The notes under the pieces were generated by a model. The model was given only the letters and a program-made list of their open reading frames with translations, made no database searches and was not told where the DNA came from. Both the position numbers and the translations under genes were made by a program. Source: Owenia fusiformis (lineage: Eukaryota > Annelida > Polychaeta > Sabellida > Oweniidae). Taken from it: a stretch of DNA of 64,000 nucleotides. Positions within the stretch are counted from its first letter, which is position 1; every line of letters starts with the position of its first letter. The stretch spans positions 30,046,740 through 30,110,739 of the forward strand of contig CAIIXF020000009.1 in assembly GCA_903813345.2 (NCBI GenBank). The letters run 5' to 3'. Shown one piece after another: positions 46,201-55,200 of this stretch.

Positions 46201-49200
46201 CACAAATAAATCCTGCTTCATTTGAATGACAATAGAAATCATATTTTTGTCCAAATTTCTAAAACGTATTGTTTAAATAAAAAGAAATGTCATTGTAAAA
46301 TATTCCATATTACCTTTGCCTCCGATTTTTTCTCTAAATCCTCCTGGTTTTTATTTGCCATCAAAAGCTCATCCTGTTTGGTTTTCACTTCAGAGGAAAG
46401 ATCTTGAGTCTACAATATTTATTTACATTGATTAAGGACCAGCTGTTATCAGCTAAGCAAATGATGGTCAAAAGAATGGGTTTGAATATACATTAAAACC
46501 TGTCTAATCTTTACGCCATTGGGACCAGCTAAAGAAATTTAGATTAAGAGGTGTTCGGATTTCAAGGTTTTTGCATCTATAAGATTCTGGTTTTTGAAGA
46601 AATATAAATATTATTCTCAGTGAATATGAGAATGTCTATTGACCATACAGACTTATAGCTTTCCAAAATTCTATTCAAACGAATTTAGTCATGTTAGAAA
46701 GACCCATTATGATTGAGACCATTAAATGTTTTTTTTTCGAAACCTTTGTTTTATTGAAAATATTTTAGCAATTTTGTAAGAAATGATGTGATACACATAT
46801 TTTGTGAAGTGTTCAGATTAGACTAGACAGGTTAATTTTTCAAAAATGAGTGTTCATGGTTTGAATTAGAGGGTGTTCAGATTTTAAGGTGTTTTCACAT
46901 GGGATTCAACAGGAGCAAAAATTAGACTGGAAAAAAGTGTTCATATTGGAAGGTGTTTTAATGAGCCAGCCCCAAGTGAAAAAAACAGCTTGCCATACCA
47001 CTCTAATAAACCACTAATAGACTACTAATACTCAACTACTAGAACATGTTCTATTAGTGATTTATCAGTGGTCATTTTCGTTAACAGATCACTTTTTGCC
47101 ATTGACTTAACAGGTGGTTTGTTAGTTGAAAAATTACCATGCAAATGAGATAAAAATTATTGACCAATTAGAGAGCATGTAATACACTACTAATAGATCA
47201 CTCCTGAAGTCTCAAGTATTACTAATAGACCACTAATACATCACTCTCTGAACTCGTATACACCACTAATACACCACTACTAGTCTAATAGACTACTAAC
47301 AAATCACTCCTGAATTTTATACATCCATAAGGTACAAAATCTCTGTAGTGCAAAATTCAGTGAGAAATTATGAATATGATTCAACATGTACATCTTCTAG
47401 ATACCTTAATGAATATGCTTAACAATAAAGTCAATAAAGTCCAGTCACCCCTCTGGTTGTAATGCTACATTTCATTAGAGAATTAATTCCCTCACATTTT
47501 AACTATTTCCGCCATTTAAAAGGGGTTTCTCATTCTAAATCAAGGATCAGTTTAATACACTACTAATAGACCATTCCAGAAAAAATCAGTTAATACACAA
47601 CTAACAAACCACTCCACCTAAAAAGCCTTACAGTGGTTTATTAGTTGAGTATTGCCAGTTTTAATACATAACTTATAAACCACTTGACTAAATCACTTTT
47701 CAAGGTGTATTGGCGATCTATTGGTGATGTATTAGTGGTATATTAGATTTTTTTAACTTGGGAGGTGTTCAGATATACAGGTTTCACTGTTCTGTTAATA
47801 GTCATGAACTATTAAGTTTGCACAATTCATATAGCATAAGATGAGAAAGTATGTAAGAATCACAAAATTAACTGAATATTATTTGTCAGTGTTGCCCACA
47901 ATTAAATTCTACAGATATATCTAGTTCATTAAAAGCCCTTGTCAAAAAGTGACTTGTGCTACTTAAAGGTGCAACAATAAGTGCATGGGGGCCTTTCAAT
48001 GATCATGGATCAGTGTCATAATATATTTAAGTTTGAATATTTCATCAAGACTAATGCCTAAGTCACATTTGCTCTGATTCATTGGCCAGCGTCATATGTG
48101 AACTCCTGAGAACTTGTTTATGATTTTTGAAAAAATTTGTCAATTTAAAGCAAGTTGAAATAAGTTTTGAACAAAATACTGAATCGGAGCAAATGTGACC
48201 TAGGCATAACCTATATTTTTATTATCGCCAAAGAAACCCCCTGAATAAACATTATTTCAGCTGATATCCCTCTTGAAATGTGGTGGATCTTAAAAATCTA
48301 AAAGTTAGACTTCCTTTATAGAAGCTTTGAACTGAATTTACACTTCTAATGCTGAAATTGAAAGAAAATTCAAGAAAATAGGTATGTCAAAGAAGATTTT
48401 GAGCCAAATGTTGCCCTGATAGCTCAGAAAAAGTAAAAATTTAGAATTCTATCTCTGCAGGCCTTGTTGCCCCTTTAACTGTTCTATCATTAACAAGACT
48501 TGATGGTCAGTAGCATCATTTCCCGTGTGACAACAACTAGAACATTAGGAAATTCAGTCATGTCTAGATGGCCAAGAAGATAAATACAAGAACTGTAAGA
48601 AATTCAGTTATGTCTTGGTGACATCAGGAAATTCACCATTGTCATAATGAACACAAATTTATTTAAATACCTTTTTCTCAGCTTTAAGTTCTACTTTCTT
48701 CAGTTTGTTCTTTGATTCTGAAAGTTGAGCTTCCAGAGTTTTTACCTGGGATGAGAGCTCCTTAGCCTACAACAAAATGTTCAGGTTTTGCATTATTAGA
48801 CTCCAGATTGAAAATCTGGAGTCTATTGTTTTTGCCTGTTTTCTTATTAGACTCCAGATGTCAATCTGGAGTCTATTGTTTTTGCCAGTATTCTTATTAG
48901 ACTCCAGATTGAAAATCTGGAGTCTATTGTTTTTGCCAGTATTCTTCTTCTTCTTCTTATTATTATTATTATTTTTCTTTAAGAGTTTTTTCAATAACTA
49001 TAAGGTATCCAGTAAAGACCATTATACAGTTCATTTAGGTTCAGTATCTAGTTGGTGGGAAATTGGGTCAAATTTTTATCTAGGTCAAAGGTCAAGAATT
49101 AGGTCAAATCCAGTACTTTGTCACTTTTTTCGATTTTCTCTGTCGTCCTTCAATATTTTTGATCCGGGTTTTTTTCATTGTGTTCCTCATAAAAAAGTAG

Positions 49201-52200
49201 GAAATCTAGGGTCGATTTAGTTTTTTGGTATCTCAAACCGATTTTGAGATATGGCGTCCAGAAAGTAGGTCACACCAAAAAGTGCTCCAAATTCAATGTA
49301 TGATTTATGAATTAGGGGTAGAATTTTGTCAGGAATCGGAATCTACAAACCAAAGTTCGATTCGACTTCTAGTTCGGAAGTTATGGCGTTTTGAAAACTC
49401 AAAAATCGCTAAATTTTGTGCCCATGTTAAGTCAATGGGAAAAAGATATTTTTCGAAGTGAAAAATACGAAATATAGACTGAGTTCAGCTTAATTTAATG
49501 AAAGCCTTTAAAAGAAGGGGACCTCAAAAGCCATCTAGCTTCAGAATTTGGACACCAAAATTCCTAGGTCAAAATCTAGGTCAAATTCAAAGGTTTTCCT
49601 TATTTTTGCGATTCTGACACTACACTTCAATTATATTCTTTGAAATTGTGTATACATGTAGCCAAGAGAGTTCTAATAGCGTTAGCCTTTTGCCGTCAGA
49701 AAGTATTTTGACCTACTTTTGAGATATGGTGTCCGAAATGTAGGTCAAAATAAAAAGTTCTCCAAATTTAACGTATGAGTTATGAATTAGGTGTAGAATT
49801 TTGTCAGGAATCTGAATCTGCAATTCAAATTTGAATCTGACTGCCGGTTCGGAAGTTATGGCGTGTCCGAAAAGTAGGTCAAAATAAAAAGTTTCCAAAT
49901 TTAACGTATGAGTTATGAATTAGAGGTAGAATTTTGTCAGGAATCCGAATCTGCAAACCAAATTTCGATCCGACTTCCGGTTCCGAAGTTATGGCGTGTC
50001 CAAAAAGTAGGTCAAAAGAAAAATTCGCCAAATTTAACATATTAGTTATGAATTAGGGGTAGAATTTTGTCAGGAATCCGAATCTTTTAATCAAATTTAG
50101 ATCCGACTACCGGTTCGGAAGTAATGGCGTTTTGAAATTTCGGAAAATCGATCTGATGGTTTCCTGATAGAAAGTCAAGAGTAAAGAAGAAAATATTGAA
50201 AAATTCATCCATCCTTCCTATCTGATCCTATCCTATCCTATCCTTCCTATCTATCCTTCCTTCGTATCCTTTCTTTCCTATCCTTCCTTCGTATCCTTTC
50301 TTTCCTATCCTTCCTATCCTCTCCTATCATATCCTTTCTTCCTATTCTGTTCTATCCTATCCTTCTTTCTTATTCTATCCTATCGTTCCTTCCCATTCTA
50401 TCCTATCCTACCTTCCAATTTTATCCATCCATCTTATTCTGGATGACTCAGCTTATTCTGGATGACTCGGCTTATTTTAGATGACTGGGCTTAAAAAAGT
50501 CTAGATCTGGAGTCTGAAATTGAACTTCGTTCAATTTCCAAAGTCTAGTTATTCTTCTTATTATTCTGTAGCAGTTTTTTCAGTAACTATAAGGTATCCA
50601 GTAAAGACCATTATACAGTTAATTTAGGTTCAGTATCTAGTTGGTGGGAAATTGGGTCAAATTTTTATATAGGTCAAAGGTCAAGAACTAGGTCAAATCT
50701 TACATTTTCAACCTTCTGTCTATTATCTTCGTCGTTATTTCTCGAAAAGTCTTCATCTTTCTTTCATCATGTAGCTTAGAAACAGCCCTTTCATAAATGT
50801 GCCATCCATTTTTTGATTACTCTTACCGATTTTGAAATATGGCGTCCAGAAAGTAGGTCACAATAAAAAGTTATCAGAAATCGACATATGAGTTATGAGA
50901 TAGGTGTAGAATTTCCCCAGGAATCCAAATCTGGAAACCAAATTTCGATCCGACTTCCGGTTCGGAAGTTATGGCGTTTTGAAATTTCGAGGAAAATCGA
51001 TCTGATGATAACCTTATAGAAAGTCAAGAAAAGTGAAGAAAAAATTGAAAAATACCAGTCCAGTCCATTTCCAGGTCCAAGTCAAGGTCCAGTCCAGGTC
51101 CAAGTCCAGTGTTTGTTCAGGTCCAAGTCAAGTCTAGGTCCAAATCCAGTCCAGGGCCTACATGTAGGTCAAAATCTAGGTCAAATTCAAAGTTTTTCCT
51201 TATTTTGCGATTCTGACACTACACTTTAATTATATTCTTCGAAATTGGGTAAACATATAGCCAAAAATGTGCTAATAGTGTTAGCCATTTGCCGTCAGAA
51301 AGTATATTGACCCACTTTTGAGATATGGTGTCCGAAAAGTAGGTCAAAATAAAAGGCTCTTCAAATTTAACGTACGAGTTGTGAATAAGGGGTAGAATTT
51401 TCTCAGGATTCCGAATCTGCAAACCATATTTCGATCCGACTTCCGGTTAGGAAGTTGTGGAGTTTTGAAATTTCAAGAAAAATCGATCTGATGGTATCCT
51501 GATAGAAAGTCAAGAGTAAAGAAAATATTGAAAAATGCATCCATCCTTCCTTCCTGATCCTATCCTATCCTTCCTATCTACCCTTCCTTCGTATTCTCTC
51601 CTTCCTATTCTATCCCTTCTTCCTATTCTATTCTATCCTTCTTTCCTATTCTATCCTTCCTTTCCTTTACTCTATCTTTCCTATCCTTCCTTCCTTTTTC
51701 ATCCATCCATCCATCTTTTTCTGGATGACTCAGCTTATTTTGGATGACCCGGCTTATTCTGGCCGACTCGGCTAAAAAAAGTCTAGATCTGGAGTCTGAA
51801 ATTGAACTCGTTCAATTTCCCCAGTCTAGTTATTATTAGACTCCAGATTGAAAATCTGGAGTCTATTGTTTTTGCCTGTTTTCTTTATTATTATTTTTCT
51901 TTCTTTTTTCTTCCTCCTCACCAAATTTCTCGTCAACTATAACAGCTTACTTAATCCAACTTACATGGTTAACTAAAGACTGAAACCGGCTTTCTGGGAA
52001 ATTAGGTCAAATTTTTATCTAGGTCAAAGGTCAAGAACTAGGTCAAATCTTACATTTTCAACATTCTTCATCATATCTTCGTCAATATTCTTCGTAACTC
52101 CTTCATCTTTTTTTCATCGTGTAGCTAAGAAAAAGGCGAATCAAAGATATGACATCAGAATTTTGATTACTCTTACCGATTTTGAGATATGGCGTCCGAA

Positions 52201-55200
52201 ATGTAGGTCACGCCTAAACATGCTCCAAATCGAATGTGTGAGCTATGAAAAAGATGTAGAATTTTCTCAGGAATCCAAATCTGCAAACCAAATTTGGATC
52301 AGACTTCCGGTTCGGAAGTTATGGCGTTTTGAAAGCTCAAAAATTGGTAAATTTGGTGCCTATGTTAAGTCAATGGGAAAAAAGACTTTTTCGAAGTGTA
52401 AAATACAGGATATAGACTGAGTACAGCTTAACATAATGAATGCTTATAAAAGAAGGGGACCTCAAAAGCTATATAGTTTCAAAATTTGGACACCAAAATG
52501 CCTAGGTCAAAATCTAGGTCAAATTCATAGTGTTTCCTTATTTTTACGATTCTGACACTACACTTGAATAACTTACTTCCAAATTTTGTATACAGGTAGC
52601 AAAGAGTGTGCTAATAGTGTTAGCCTTTTGCCGTCAGAAAGTATTTTGACCCACTTTTGAGATATGGTGTCCGAAAAGTAGGTCAAAATAAAAAGTTCTC
52701 CAGATCCAACGTATGAGTTATGAATTAAGGGTAGAATTTTCTCAGGAATCCGAATCTGCAAACCAAATTTCGATCCGACTTCCGGTTCGGAAGTTATGGC
52801 GTGTCCAAAAAGTAGGTCAAAATAAAAAATTTCCAAATTTAACGTATGAGTTATGAATTAGGGATAGAATTTTGTCAGGTATCCGAATCTGCAAACCAAA
52901 TTTCGATCCGACTTCCGGTTCGAAAGTTATGGGGTTTTGAAAGCTCAAAAATCGCTAAATTTGGTGCCCCATGTTATGTCAATGAGAAAAAGGATTTTTT
53001 GAAGTGTAAAATACCAGATATAGACTGAGTACAGCTTAATATTCTGAAAGCCTATAAAAGGAGGGGACCTCGAAGACTATCTAGCTTTAAAATTTGGACG
53101 CAAAAATGCCTAGGTCAAAATCTAGGTCAAATTCATAGTTTTTCCTTATTTTTGCGATTCTGACATTACACTTTAAGGATTTGCTTCAAAATTGTGTATA
53201 CAGGTAGCAAAGAGTGTGCTTATAGTGTTAGCCTTCTGCCGTCAGAAAGTTTTTTGACCCACTTTTGAGATATGGTGTCCGAAATGTAGGTCAAAATAAA
53301 AAAATCTCCAAATTTAACGAATGAGTTAAGAATTAAGGGTAGAATTTTCTCAGGAATCAGAATCTTTAAACCAAATTTCGATCTGACTTCTGGTTAGATA
53401 GTTATAGCGGTTTGAAGTCTCGAAAAGTCGATATGATGATATCCCCATGTTAAGCTAATAGAGTCGAAGATTGCCTTCTTAAAAGTTGTCTAAATGTCTA
53501 TATTCTAGCTGACTCAGCTTATTCTGAATGACTCAGCTTACAAGTTCTGGATGACTCAGCTTAAACAAAGTTTGAAATCTGGAGTCTTAAATTGAACTTG
53601 TTCAATTTACATGTCTAGTTCTTCTTTCTTTCTTTCTTTCTTCCTCCTAACAGATTTTCTCTCCAACTATAACATCTTACTTAATTCAACCTACATGGTT
53701 GACTAGGGAATGTATCTGGCTTTCTGGGAAATTAGGTCAAATTTTTATCTAGGTCAAAGGTCAAGAACTAGGTCAAATCCAGTACTTTGTCACTTTTTCC
53801 CATTATCTCGGTCGTCCTTCAATATTTTTGATCCGGGTTTTTTTCATTGTGTTCCTCATAAAAAAGTAGAAAAACGCAATACGATTTAGATTTTTCATAT
53901 CTCAAACCGATTTCGAGATATCAATGTCCGAAAACGAGGTCCAAAAAAAAGTTCTCCGAATCAAATGTCCAGGATATTAGTCTTATAGGAAATTTTCTCA
54001 GGATTCCAAATCTGAAAACAAAATTCAGATCGGACTTCCGGTTCGGAAGTTATGGCGTTTTGAAAGCTCAAAAATCGCTAAATTTTGTGCCCATGTTAAG
54101 TCAATGGGAAAGAAGATTTTTTCGAAGTGAAAAATACGAAATATAGACCGAGTTCAGCTAAATGCAATGAAAGCTTTTAAAAGAATGGGACCTCAAAAGC
54201 CATCTAGCTTCAAAATTTGGACACCAAAATGCCTAGGTCAAAATCTAGGTCAAATTCAAAGTTTTTCCTTATTTTTGCGATTCTGACACTACAGATTAAT
54301 TATATTCTTCGAAATTTTGTATACATGTAGCCAAGAGTGTGCTAATAGTATTAGCTTTTTGCCGTCAGAAAGTATTTTGACCCACTTTTGAGTTATGGTG
54401 TCCGAAAAGTAGGTCAAAATAAAAAATTCTCCAAACTCAACGTATGAGTTATGAATTAAAAATAGAATTTTCTCAGGAATCCGAATCTGCAAACCAAATT
54501 TTGATCCGCCTTCCGGTTCGGAAGTTATGACGTTTTGAAAGCTCAAAAATCGCTAAATTTGGTGCCCCATGTTATGTCAATGAGAAAAAAGATTTTTTTG
54601 ATGTGTAAAATACCAGATATGGACTGAGTACAGCTTAACATTCTGAAAGCCTATAAAAGAAGGGGACTTTGAGGGCTATCTAGCTTTAAAATTTGGACAC
54701 CAAAGTGCCTAGGTCAAAATCTAGGTCAAATTCATAGTTTTTCCTTATTTTTGCGATTCCGACATTACACTTTAATGAATTGCTTCGAAATTCTGTATAC
54801 AGGTAGCGAAGAGTGTGCTAATAGTGTCAGCCTTTTGCCGTCAAAAAGTATTTTGACCCACTTTTGAGATATGGTGTCCGAAATGTAGGTCAAAATAAAA
54901 AGTTCTCCAAATTTAACGTATGAGTTATGAATTAAGGGTAGAATTTTCCCAGGAATCAGAATCTTTAAACCAAATTTCAATCCAACTTCTGGTTAGATAG
55001 TTATAGCGGTTTGAAGTCTCGAAAAGTCGATATGATGATATCCCTATGTTAAACCAATGGAGTTGAAGATAACATTCTTAAGAGTCGTCTAAATGTCTAT
55101 ATTCTAGCTGACTCAGCTTATTCTGGATGACTCAGCTTACAAGTATTCTGGATGACTCAGCTTAAAAAAAGTTTGAAATCTGGAGTCTTAAATTGAACTT

